A stretch of 64,000 bases of DNA from assembly GCF_023278565.1 (NCBI RefSeq), contig NC_064677.1, positions 7,440,001-7,504,000 on the forward strand. Direction: 5' to 3'. This DNA comes from Colletotrichum lupini. Taxonomy: Eukaryota > Ascomycota > Sordariomycetes > Glomerellales > Glomerellaceae. The notes below the pieces were generated by a model. It did no database searches. It was given only the letters and a program-made list of their open reading frames with translations, and was not told the DNA's origin. Made by a program: the position numbers and the translations under genes. Of the stretch, positions 10,094 through 20,736 are shown one piece after another. Numbering within the stretch: position 1 is the stretch's first letter; the number at the start of each line of letters is the position of its first letter.

Positions 10094-11449
10094 ATGCCAT
10101 CGCCCATAGCACCTCTTGCCCGCGTGCAGGCTCCTCTGCGGCGGGCTCTCGCCTCGTCGGCTCGCTCCCGAGCCTTCGCCACCGTTCCTCCCACCTTCGG
10201 CACAACATCCGAAGCAGCATCGCAACCCCCGAAAGCCCGCAGACCGACCTACTTCAAGGACAAGAGCCTCGCGTCGCTGGACGACTTCATCGCGAGCAAG
10301 GGCGACCCCGCGGCCCTCTCCGAGGCCGAGGCCTACGAGATTCGCACCGTCGAGGTCACGGGCCCGACGGGCAAGAAGAAGACCATCACCCGCCTCCCGG
10401 AGTGGCTCAAGACCCCCATCCCCGCCGGCAACGAGAACTACAAGTCCATCAAGAAGGATCTGCGCGGTCTGGGGTTGCACACGGTATGCGAGGAGGCCAA
10501 GTGCCCCAACATCTCCGAGTGCTGGGGCGGCTCCTCCAAGAGCGCAGCGACGGCGACCATCATGCTCATGGGCGACACGTGCACGCGCGGATGCCGTTTC
10601 TGCAGTGTAAAGACCAACCGCGCGCCGGCGCCGTTGGACCCCCATGAGCCGGAGCACACGGCCGAGGCGCTGGCTAGGTGGGGTTTGGGATACGTTGTTC
10701 TGACGTCTGTTGACCGCGATGACCTGGCGGACGGCGGAGCGCGGCATTTTGCCGAGACAATCAGCAAGATCAAGGCCAAGAAGCCGAGTCTGCTGGTCGA
10801 GGCGCTGACCGGCGACTTTATGGGCGACTTGGACATGGTGAAGATTGTGGCGGAGAGCGGTTTGGATGTATATGCGCACAATGTTGAGACGGTGGAGGCG
10901 CTGACGCCGTATGTGCGTGATCGGAGGGCCACGTTTGCGCAGAGTATCAAGGTGCTTGCGCGGGTCAAGGAGGTGAAGCCGGAGATGATTACCAAGACGA
11001 GTCTGATGCTTGGCTTGGGAGAGCAGGAGGAGGAGATTATGGATGCTTTGAGGCGTACGTTTGTCCCTATCATTCTCTGGCTTACAGTCAGGAAACCGCG
11101 TGAATTGAAGTCAAGGCCGGAAAGAAATGCTAACATTTGGGGAAACACAGAACTTCGCAAAGCCAACGTCGACGTCGTCACCTTCGGCCAGTACATGCGC
11201 CCGACGAAGCGCCACCTCAAGGTCGAGAAATACGTCACCCCCGACGAGTTCGAGATGTGGAAGCAGCGCGCGCTGGATATGGGATTCCTGTACTGTGCCA
11301 GTGGTCCCCTGGTGCGGAGCAGTTACAAGGCCGGCGAGGCGTTTATCGAGAACGTGCTGCGCAAGAGGGCGGGCGAGAAGGCTGGCATGGCCGCGAGCGG
11401 TAGGCTTGGCCAGACTGTTGCTCTGGAGGAGGGGTTCAAGACGCTTTAG
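10094..11449 (+). CDS. LIP5: Lipoyl synthase, mitochondrial (radical SAM)
   Basis: Inserts two sulfur atoms into protein-bound octanoyl groups to form lipoyl cofactors of mitochondrial dehydrogenases and the glycine cleavage system. Exons are 10094-11054 and 11151-11449 (419 aa, usual size). The intron 11055-11150 has GTACGT, branch GCTAAC and ACAG. The start ATG 10094 gives an Arg/Ala/Ser-rich mitochondrial presequence (residues 1-30); the frame is open 49 codons further upstream but that part is not presequence-like. Diagnostic residues: the auxiliary cluster C132-x4-C137-x5-C143 in [14 protein letters not shown], the radical SAM motif C163TRGC167RFC170, and the C-terminal VRSSYKAGE with the conserved serine that ligates the auxiliary cluster. 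The 96-nt intron is a multiple of three without a stop, so retention would insert 32 residues. Confidence 0.96.
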   Translation: MPSPIAPLARVQAPLRRALASSARSRAFATVPPTFGTTSEAASQPPKARRPTYFKDKSLASLDDFIASKGDPAALSEAEAYEIRTVEVTGPTGKKKTITRLPEWLKTPIPAGNENYKSIKKDLRGLGLHTVCEEAKCPNISECWGGSSKSAATATIMLMGDTCTRGCRFCSVKTNRAPAPLDPHEPEHTAEALARWGLGYVVLTSVDRDDLADGGARHFAETISKIKAKKPSLLVEALTGDFMGDLDMVKIVAESGLDVYAHNVETVEALTPYVRDRRATFAQSIKVLARVKEVKPEMITKTSLMLGLGEQEEEIMDALRRTFVPIILWLTVRKPRELKSRPERNANIWGNTELRKANVDVVTFGQYMRPTKRHLKVEKYVTPDEFEMWKQRALDMGFLYCASGPLVRSSYKAGEAFIENVLRKRAGEKAGMAASGRLGQTVALEEGFKTL

Positions 11450-14331
11450 ACCGGGTTGTTGCTGTACTTTTGCAGCGAGAATTGAGGATGTACGATCTGT
11501 GAGGATGGTGATGAAATAGACTAGGGGATGAGATGGATAATTGTCAAAGGGGGGTTAGATGGCATGGTTGGCGTTAATATTTTTGGGCTGGACGACGGGA
11601 ACTTCATTCATCATGGGCATCGCCATCTTCTACCCCCGGGTGGCACACTTTCGACATACAACCTAGGTGCATAGTAGACCTAGAAGAATATACGGATGCC
11701 GGGTGGTCTTCAACAATGGCCACTAAGAGCTATGAATTTACATCCGGGTCTCATGTTACTCCGTGCGTGCCATGTTCAAAGGGGTATGATGACCCAACTC
11801 GGGTACGGTGGATCTGGAGCTATCTACTCGTATGATTTCAACCTTACTTCCTCCTCCTTTCACTTCTCTACCAATTCGAATGGGTGGTCTCCGGCGTTTT
11901 TGTACCACGATCATAAGTCGGCCGATTGATGAATCGTCGGAATCCTCAGGGGTAAGACCTCGAACCACCTAGTCGCCTCGTTGTGCCTGGTCCTGGCAAT
12001 CGCATACCAATCTACGGACCCTCTGTCTGAGCCAAGATCGGATTCAGGAGGCAGGAATCGAAAAAGTCCAGAGACGTCGGATTTCCGCATCTTCAGCTCG
12101 AAGAAGGGAGAAGATGGCGTGGTCTTGAGAGACGGCCCTAATTTCCCGGCGTTCCTGATGCGTGTTCCGCGTTCAAAAACTCACCGGATAGGGCTGTTAT
12201 CGATTTCTTGAATCGGGGTTTAGTGCGCGTGAATGGAGAGACACCTTAACGGTCGAGTCTTCAAGAAAGGAGTCCTTTACTTATCAGTCTCTTGGCCTGC
12301 ACCTCTGATCCCGCGGGCTCCCTTCAAATAACACGGGATCTACTGAGGTATGGGCGCCTGAGAATGAGGGCATACGCGGCTCATGTCTGCTTTGATCTTG
12401 GCTTTTTCAGCTGAGCATTTTTTACAGGGGAGCTGTTGGCTTTGGGGATAAGCGATGCTACCCTCATGCATCAATGGACGAGCGATAGATGTACCAACCC
12501 AATGGCCAAGGGGGCGGCCGAGAATCTGGTAGCCGCAAAGCGAGAGAAAAGCTGGCCTGGACCACCCCGGCCAACACCAATGCACCGTCCCATCACTTTT
12601 CTTTCCAGGTCGGGGGAAAGCTTGGTCCTGTCCCTGTCATCTTTCCCGAGAAGTTTCTTCTCCGTTCATCCCCGGCGACATTCAGCAAAAGCGATTATCG
12701 AAAGTTGAAACAAACGATAAGTGTCCTTGGTCAAGAATTAGCATCGCCGAACATCGCGTTAGAGCATAGGCTCCCGTGGAGAGTAAACGCCAACGGCCAA
12801 CGTTCAGTCTCCCCTCGTTCCATGCGATGAGTGGAATTTCACTCCATCCACTGGCTCCCTTCAGACTAAGACACCCTGGGCGTCTCCTCTAGGTTGGTTT
12901 CTCACCGTGAAATGCCTCTCTCTCATTAGGCCAAGCTCTCATGCATGCCCTCCCACCTCTCTTCGCTCACTCACCCACACGACTTCATCCGTAGATCACC
13001 AGCACCAAAGCAGATCAGCAGCTGCATATGCATCCTGCAATAATGATGCGCGTTCACGGTCCCGGAGGCGTCCCTCATTTCCCCCTCACTCATCATTTCC
13101 CGCCCCGGCCTATCCCACACAGGCCTAGCACACCCTCTAAAAGGCTCCAATGCACTCCACCTCCCCCCTCGTGGGTTGCCCATGAAGTATCCGTAGGCTG
13201 GATTCACACTAAAACAACTGAGAAGCTTGCTTTCTTTGTCACAGCCTGGTGTACCTGAACGGCGTGGACAGCCAGCCACAAGACGCCTTTCGGACGCCTA
13301 GCGGATGACTGCCTCGTCAGCGCGTTGGGTCGGGAAGTAAATATTGGAAGCTTTGCGCCTTTTGAATTGAATCTTGTCAAAGATGAGATGTGCAGCAGTT
13401 CACCCGGTCATTGTAGAGGCAAACAATGCTTTCTGGGCCGGCATAAATACGTCTACGCATCTAGTGGTCATTTCTTCCCTGCATGACATAGCATTTACAG
13501 TCATCCTGTCCGTCTGTCCCATGTTGGGAAGCGAATTGAGTAAGACGCGCGCGGGGAATGAGCGAGGGAGTAAAGCAGGACTAAAAGCTACGGGAAGCTA
13601 AGTAAATGAGACACACTGCTTTTGATTTTCTGCCCACGTTCATCCCCCCCAGTCTATCCCTTTTTAGAACCTTTTTTATGATACTTTCTTGGTCTATCAA
13701 GAAACGAACGGCAAAACGTCCCGCAAAAGCGCGGTTCTTGGTTCCTGAGAGGCTGAGTAGCGTTGAACCCGTCGTTCCACGGCTCCCACAGCTCTCTCGA
13801 CCTCGTCTCCTCCACTTCAGCCCAACTCTAATAAAGTATCCCAGGCTTGTCGCCCTTCACCCCTTGTCGCTCCGTCAACTTTGTTCCTTTTTCCCCTACG
13901 CCTATTTGTACTCATCTTCCACTTACTCGGGACGTCCGGGCCTGAGAGTGTGAATAGTAATCTACCCGATCTCAAGGTTCGTCCCACTGCTGGGGGTCCC
14001 TGAATGTCTATAGCTTTCTGATCCGTTGCCCTTATTGCTGATTCTTCTGAGAATCGCGCCACTCCTTTTTCTATTACTTGATTGACTTTCCTGCTCACGC
14101 CTCTCTTTTTCCTATCTCTTTTAATCTTCACCTTGCTGGTTTATTGATCAGGAGGGGAAGTGACCACGTTCATTACACAAATCTCTCCATCGAGTTCCGA
14201 ACTCATCCACTCATTGAAATCCCACCAGCGCAGTCTACCTCGCTCTCCCTTCCACCACACTCATTCGAATTCCTCGTAATCATAGTATCTTCACCTTACT
14301 CGAAAAGCAAATCAACAAGAAACCCGTCAAA
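11450..14331. other. Intergenic 2.9 kb: 3'UTR of LIP5 and promoter/leader of the GH55 gene
   Basis: No supported coding or RNA gene. Frames of up to about 115 codons (such as 13606-13953) lack domains. From about 13600 the plus strand is strongly pyrimidine-rich (CT tracts), continuing to the ATG at 14332, as expected for the transcription start region of a secreted enzyme gene. Confidence 0.5.
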
Positions 14332-17080
14332 ATGCGCGTCACAGCCGCCTTCTGGCTCGCGGCCGCGACCCTCGCCAAAGCGGCCTACTGGATGGAAGAC
14401 ATTGCTCACCAGGGCATCTCCCCCTACCACCCGGACCCGAACTACAAGGTCTTCCGTAACGTAAAGGACTTTGGCGCAAAGGGCGATGGCGTGACGGACG
14501 ATACTGCGGCGATCAATCTCGCCATCAGCTCCGGTGAGCGGTGCGCGCCGGGCAAGTGCAAGGGCGAGACGACGTCGCCTGCTACCGTCTACTTCCCTCC
14601 CGGGTGAGTCTTTGGGAATTGCAATTCAATTGAATGAGAGAAGAATGAAGAAGGATGAACTAGCTGACGATTTGCTGTAGAACTTATCTCATTTCGGGTT
14701 CTATCATCGACTACTTTTACACGCAAATCATTGGTGATCCGACCGATCGCCCAGTGATCAAGGCCGTGGCCGACTTCCCCACCAACACCACCCTCGGCCT
14801 CCTCGATGGCAACCCGGTATGTAATTAACTTTGCGAAATTCTATGGCTTTTAGTCATGGAAAAGATGCATTTTGTCAATTATGTCAATTGCATTAGTTGT
14901 GTTGTGCGTGGAGTAATTGACTAACACACCCACCACAGTATGGCGCAAATGGCCTTAGCTGGGGAGCCACCAACGTCTTCTTCAGACAAGTGCGCAACCT
15001 CGTTTTTGACACCACAGCCATTCCTGCCTCTGCTGCTGCTTTTGGAATTCATTGGCCTTCGTCACAAGCTACTGCTATCACGAACTGCGAGTTCCGCCTT
15101 GCTGAGGGCTCGTCGAGCAAGCATGTCGGCATCTTCATCGAGGAGGGTTCAGGCGGCCTTCTCAACGATCTTGACTTCTACGGAGGTCAATACGGCGTCA
15201 ATTTTGGCAACCAGCAATACACTGCTCGTAATGTATTAACGGCCCTTCGATAGCTGTGGGAAAGTGAAGATTGGTTGCTGACTCGCTGTGTGTGAATAGC
15301 TTCGTTTCTGGAACGCTCAGGTCGCCATCAACCAACTTTGGGACTGGGGCTGGACGTACAAGAACATCTACGTTGAGAACTGCGGCATCGGCATCCGTAT
15401 GCAGGACAACAGCACTTCTTCAATCACTCTTTTGGACTCTGAGTTCGTCAACACCCAAACAGCGATTCGCACTAGCCGTGAGCCCGGCGTTACGGTGCCG
15501 GTCACGGCCGGCACTCTCGTAATGGAGAATGTCGCCTTCTCCCAGGTCCAGACTATCCTTCTCGGACCCAAGAACAACACCATCATCGCCGGAACCTCGA
15601 GCGCCACCGTCTCCCAGGGCTTCGCCATGGGTCACATCTACACACCAACCGGCCCAACCGACTACACCGGCTCTGACGCGGGCTACTTCCCCGTCTACCC
15701 AGCCCTTCTCGGAACCTCCGCCAACGGCACGACAAAGTACTACGAGCGCTCCAAGCCGCACTACGAAGATGTCCCCTCAAGCCTCGTTATCTCGGCCCGC
15801 TCCTTCGGTGCTCGCGGTGACGGTGTGACGGACGACACGGTGGCCCTCAACAACCTCTTCAACTACGTCGCCTCGAACCCTGCCGCTGGCCTCCTCGCCT
15901 TCGTCGACGCGGGAACTTACTACGTCTCTGACACCGTCTTCATCCCTCCCGGAGCTCGCATTGTGGGTGAGGCCCTAGCCTCCATTATCATGGGCGGCGG
16001 TGAGAAGTTCCAGGATATCGAGAAGCCTCACCCCGTTGTGAAGGTCGCTATCCCGGGCCAGTGCGGAACGATCGAGTGGTCAGACATGATTGTGTCCACG
16101 CGCGGATCTGCACCGGGTGCCAAGGTTATTGAGTACAACCTCAACACGGTCGGCGAGCCGTCTGGCATGTGGGATGTGCATATCCGCGTCGGAGGATTCG
16201 CTGGCACGCAGCAACAGCTTAAGGAGTGCCCTACCACTCCTAACGCTACTGTCACCGCGGATACCATTGACAAGAACTGCATTGCGGCGTGGATGAGTAT
16301 GCACATCACTAAGCCGGCTTCGTGAGTTACCCCTGATTATGGATCTTCTTCTGTGAACAATGCGGGCTGACAATCTTTAAGTGGACTTCTCCAAGAGAAC
16401 TGCTGGATCTGGACTGCCGATCACGACCTCGAGGACCCCGACTACAAGCAGGTTACCATCTACAACGGTCGTGGTTTGCTTATCGAGTCGACCGCTGGCA
16501 AGATCTGGCTGTCCGCCTCTGGAGTTGAGCACCATACCCTCTACCAATACATGCTCTTCAAGACCAGAGATGTGTACATGGGCCAGATTCAGTCCGAGAC
16601 CCCTTACGTACGTATTCCCTCTCATGAAAACCAACTCTTTTACATGAAGCTGACCTTGACGATTAGTACCAACCCAACCCGCCAGCCACGATCCCCTTCC
16701 CTCGCGTCAAGGGCTACCACGACCCAGACTTCGAGACGGAATGCAAGGACGCCGACCCTAACGGCCCGCCCTGCAAGATGGCCTGGGGTCTCCGCGTCAT
16801 CGGCAGCCAGAACGTCGTCGCGTTCGGGGCGGGACACTACTCCTTCTTCAACAACTACAGCACGGCGTGCTGCCAGATTGGCGCCGGAGCCAGGTGCCAG
16901 CAGCGTATTGTCGATGTGCGCGATGCGCCGGGCAACTGCACCGCGACTGATAACTTTGACATCTACAATCTGCAGATTGTGGGCACGACAGCCATGGTTA
17001 CGCGGTATGGAAAGGACATTGCGTTCTACAAGGATAATATTGCTGGGTTCACGGCTGGTATTGCCTTGTATCAGCACTGA
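14332..17080 (+). CDS. Secreted glucan 1,3-beta-glucosidase, glycoside hydrolase family 55
   Basis: Exo-acting beta-1,3-glucanase releasing glucose from laminarin-type glucans; used on the fungus's own wall or external glucan. Six exons: 14332-14603, 14681-14816, 14939-15232, 15300-16321, 16382-16607, 16667-17080 (787 aa, normal for GH55). Every intron has GT...AG, and several have CTGAC or CTAAC branch sites. A signal peptide covers residues 1-17 (cleavage near AKA/AYW). The family's two tandem beta-helix (pectate-lyase-3-like) halves are each marked by the same motif: DFGAKGDGVTDDTAAIN (about residues 46-62) and SFGARGDGVTDDTVALN (about 400-416). Other GH55 landmarks are PPGTYLIS, IIDYFYTQIIGDP, LLQENCWIWTADHDLED and the Cys-rich end of the last exon (STACCQIG). 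The catalytic Glu lies in the C-terminal half in characterised members; I did not assign it. Confidence 0.95.
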
Positions 17081-17871
17081 GATGTTTACTTCTTGGCTGT
17101 ATAAGTAATGATATTCTTAATTCTTTTTTGTCATCGCCACATCGAGACCAATCTTTCGTTGGCGTGAGTGATGCCGCTCAGGGACCGTCTGTCGGAGAGT
17201 GATGAGGCTGGACTGATGATATCAGATGTCAGCATGGGTTTCGTTCACTTCTTGAATAGATTCGCCATCCCCTCGTGATGCTAGCCAATCCCGAGATGCT
17301 ACATGCGCGATCCCTGTCACTTACCTTTTTCGCACTGCATTTTTAACCACCCTAGGGGCCGCGAGACAGTGCGAATTTTGCCATCGTCTCTAGGAGGATC
17401 GACTGGGGATTCGCACTGGGCGAACTACTTGTCCGCTCTGCAGGAGTTAAAAACGCAGTGAAGATTGGGAAATTGGATAAGTAGTAACGACCGCCGCTCC
17501 TTTTTCTTGTGATAGTAGTAGGAGATGCCATGGAAGAGACTCTTTCAGTGAGTAGCACTGACAATTGCTTTGGTCAATTTACAATATCATTGGTATACTT
17601 ATGGCGCATCGAAACAAGCAATGAATCAATTTCCTATAAACTTGAATGTCATCCAACTTGCTGGATCCTCCTTCATGTATTTGGCATATCGAATGATGGC
17701 GCATAACGGGTCTCTCTGATATGGACAGTATTCTCACAATACTTCAACAGCCTGCACGATGAGATTTCATCAACGAAAGAGTCAGTTCATGGAATCAAAC
17801 TTTTATTATGGGTATCATGTCTCCGTCAAGATGCCGGTCCAACACAGCGCCCCTGAACATCACAGAGCGTA
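17081..17871. other. Intergenic between convergent genes
   Basis: Holds the 3' ends of the GH55 gene (plus) and the SPOUT methyltransferase gene (minus). No other coding or RNA feature is supported. The central part is somewhat AT-rich, as expected for terminator regions. Confidence 0.5.
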
Positions 17872-18963
17872 TCAGACCTCATACCACAACCTTCTCATGC
17901 TCGTCAACGCAACCCACAGAGCCTCGTCTGTCCTGATGTTACGGCTGCCCTGGCCAGGCAGGATGTTGACCCAGTGGTCAAACAGCTCCTTGGCCTTTGA
18001 AGGACCCATATCCATACCCTCGAGCTCCTTGTCGTTCAACGCCGCATACTCGATACCTCTGGGTCCACCAAACGCAATGAGAAGATGCTTGAATTCTAGG
18101 GGCTCGGCGCTGGGGAAGGCCTCTGAGAGTGTGCGTCCGCGCTCCGATGTACCAACACTGACGTCGTAGCCACCCTCGAACTTGCACTCTGTGAATACCG
18201 CCGTCAGCGAGTTGGCGCGACGGACTTGATATCCCCAGTAGAAGCCGCCCTCCTCCCTCGGAGCCGACGGGTCGCACGCCTCGGCCTTTTGCGATCTCTG
18301 GTCCGGGTGGTACAACGTCACGCGGGTATTGGGGGGGACCTCGTCCTCGATCAGGACCTGGTCCTTAAGACCGACATCAATCATGGTGCCCCGGGGCGTT
18401 CCCTTGCCGGCGACGCCCTCACGGTAGGGAAGCCATTCGGCCGGGTTTGGGTGGTGTGGCATCTCGAGCGAGGGCAGCTGGCTGGCGAGGCGCAGGTTCG
18501 GGTGGAGGGGGAAGAGCATTTTGCGCATGAAGGGTGGGACTTCGAGGTAGCCGAGGAGGTGCTCGAGGAAGTGGCAGGGGTCGATGTCGCCGGTGTAGGC
18601 TTTTGTGTCGACGCTCTTGGGGCGGGATTCGGTCGGGCTGTCATCGAAAATTACGATCTCATCGACGGAGAAGACGGCGAGAGCGCGGGCGATGAGACCG
18701 GCTACGGAATTGCGGCGCTCAGCTGTAAGAGCACTGGAGAAGGGTTAGTATCTATACCAAAGACATTGGGCATGATTTGCGGTCATACTCTGAGAGAATA
18801 CTGCTAGGAATTGCAACGGAGACTGTCCACTTGCGGCCGCTACCGCTTTCTGAAGGGTCGACATAGCTGCCCTCGTCAGTCTTTCTCCTCTGCAGCAAAT
18901 TAGCAAATGTCTGGGAAATTTTTCCGAATATGGGATTACCTTTGCTCCTTGATCGTAGGCCAT
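17872..18963 (-). CDS. SPOUT-family putative RNA methyltransferase (C9orf114/SPOUT1-like)
   Basis: Three exons on the minus strand: 18940-18963, 18789-18889 and 17872-18733, separated by introns 18890-18939 (50 nt) and 18734-18788 (55 nt, TACTAAC-type branch); product 328 aa. The short first exon encodes MAYDQGAK. The signature KWTVSVAIP near residue 27 is the typical beginning of the DUF171/SPOUT1 fold. The C-terminal trefoil-knot motifs are LLIAFGGPRGIEYA (about 256-269) and NILPGQGSRNIRTDEA (about 297-312), which bind S-adenosylmethionine in this superfamily. Human SPOUT1 is an RNA methyltransferase linked to RNA 3-methyluridine formation and to the centrosome; the fungal substrate is not known to me. 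It is divergent from the thioredoxin gene across 335 bp. Confidence 0.9.
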
Positions 18964-19298
18964 TTTGAAGGGGATTGGAGCGCAGGTAATTCTGGTAGCT
19001 CTGGAAATGTCGTCTTGAAGAAGAATTCGGGACAATGTTCGCAGCGTCCCAAAAAAGTTTCTGGGTGATGGTCCCGCTATCGATAATCCTGGGGTAAATC
19101 CGGCAGAACTGCGGAGTCAAGTCTGGCCGCCTTCCTATTCAGGTACCCGCCACCTTTCCGCTGGGACCAGGCCGCGAGCTATCCGTCAGCTACGCCGCGG
19201 ACGACTCCCAAGGGTTCAATTCTGTCTCCTTTCAACTTCGTGACACTTGCGCCAACGTATTCATCGCCCTGGTTACTTTGTGCCAAGTCATTGAAGCC
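18964..19298. promoter_or_regulatory. Shared bidirectional promoter region
   Basis: Only 335 bp separate the start codons of the minus-strand SPOUT methyltransferase and the plus-strand thioredoxin, so both promoters must lie here or overlap exon 1. GC-rich stretches are present and no clear TATA box is seen. Confidence 0.6.
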
Positions 19299-20079
19299 AT
19301 GAGTCTCATCAACATCCAGTCCGCCGGCCAATGGCAAGGCATTCTAAGCGGTAACAATGTCGTTATCGCAGACTGTAAGTGGCCTTCTCAGCAGCCGTCC
19401 CCCCCGCGCATCCGTGAGATCGCTGACAAACACCATGACAGTCTACGCCGACTGGTGCGGCCCTTGCAAGCAGATCGCACCCCACGTCGAACGTCTCGCG
19501 AAAGAACACTCCAAGCCGAACAAGGTCGCCTTCTGCAAGATCAATGTCGACAGCCAGTCCACCATCGCCCGCACTCACGGCGTCAGCGCCATGCCCACCT
19601 TCATCATCTTCCACGGCGGCCAGGCGATCGAGACCATCAAGGGCGCGAACCCGCCCGCCCTCACACAGGCCATTCAAAACGCGCTGAAGCTCCCTGACAA
19701 GGGCGGCCGCTCCGCAGCCTCGTTCAAGACCCCCGGCCGGACGCTCGGCGGGGATAAGCCCGCGCGGGCTAGTCTCCAGCGGCCGTTTGCTTGGCACTAC
19801 CGCGATATTCTGAGCAACATCATTACGTTTATTGGATTGTATCTGGTGTCTCTGTTTGCGGTACGTTGGTTCACGGTCGATCCGAAGGGGAGCAAGAAGA
19901 ACCGCCTGCTGACGGACTGGTAGATTGATCCCCACAAGGCGGCCGAGATGTCGCAATTTAACCGCGTGAACCCGCCCCCACCGACGGTCAAATCCACAAA
20001 GAGCGCTGGCCCCGGCACGAGACAGCCGCCGAGGGGACCAGCTTTCAAGACCCTGGCTGATTTGGGCGGCGATGAATGA
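19299..20079 (+). CDS. Thioredoxin-domain protein with C-terminal membrane anchor
   Basis: Three exons: 19299-19374, 19442-19860 and 19924-20079 (216 aa). Introns 19375-19441 and 19861-19923 have GCTGAC branch sites. Residues 1-105 form a thioredoxin fold with active site W30-CGPC34 and the conserved cis-proline segment SAMPTFIIFHGG, so it should exchange dithiols and disulfides. Residues about 148-165 (NIITFIGLYLVSLFA) are one hydrophobic segment, followed by a Pro/Lys-rich tail ending KTLADLGGDE. There is no signal peptide, so a tail-anchored enzyme with the Trx domain in the cytosol is inferred; the organelle is unknown. If the last 63-nt intron is kept, the frame ends at the TAG that forms its acceptor, giving a different, basic tail. 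Confidence 0.9.
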
Positions 20080-20736
20080 TATGATCGATTACAGGCGAAA
20101 GGCGTTTGGGGCTATTTATCTGAGAGTACATAGAAGCCCCACTGGGCTCCAAGAGCATCCTTCCATTGATTATTATACAAGACAAGTTCCATGATCCGTC
20201 GCAAGCGATTAGTAGCCTGCTAACTTGCCTCTACCAATCTATCGCGGCCTAGCATCGATAGAGTACATACCTCGTTTTCAGCCAATTCGCATCGTTAGAT
20301 TGGAGGAACCCTTCGCGACTGTTCATTCTCCGGATGAAATGGCAATCGGGGCGCAAGCCAGACAGTATGGGGCTGAGTATCCATATTGAACATGTTGCAT
20401 TCTGCAGGCGCTTGCTTGGGGCCGCAGCTGCCTTCGGTCAACGTGAGGCTGGCGAATAGAATCTCTGTTGACGGGGCTTGTCCTGCTTATCCGCCCCTCT
20501 TCCACTGACTGCCTGGTCTAGCGGCTTACTACTTCTCTAAACCTGGTTCCCATATCATTTCTACTTCACCGTTTCTGCCCTTGGTTTCTTCCCATGCACT
20601 TATTATTACGTTCTCTCATTTTTTGTATCAGATTTCCTCTGTCTCGGCTCTTGCTCTTGCTGAGAGCCCCGAGAGCATCCTCCTGAACTTAGGATAGCAG
20701 ACTTCAAAGCTATTCCAACCGGCTCCCTCGCCTCAC
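20080..20736. other. Promoter/leader of the HET-ankyrin gene
   Basis: No coding feature. The region is pyrimidine-rich from about 20500 to the ATG, as in fungal leaders. No RIP signature is visible. Confidence 0.5.

Noticed and set aside
10085..10879. Long minus-strand and shifted plus-strand frames over the LIP5 gene
   Set aside because: They are antisense or frame shadows of the GC-rich lipoyl synthase coding sequence, whose own frame carries all diagnostic motifs.
18226..18807. Plus-strand 193-codon frame opposite the SPOUT methyltransferase
   Set aside because: The minus strand has clear conserved motifs and matching splice sites; the plus frame is its shadow.
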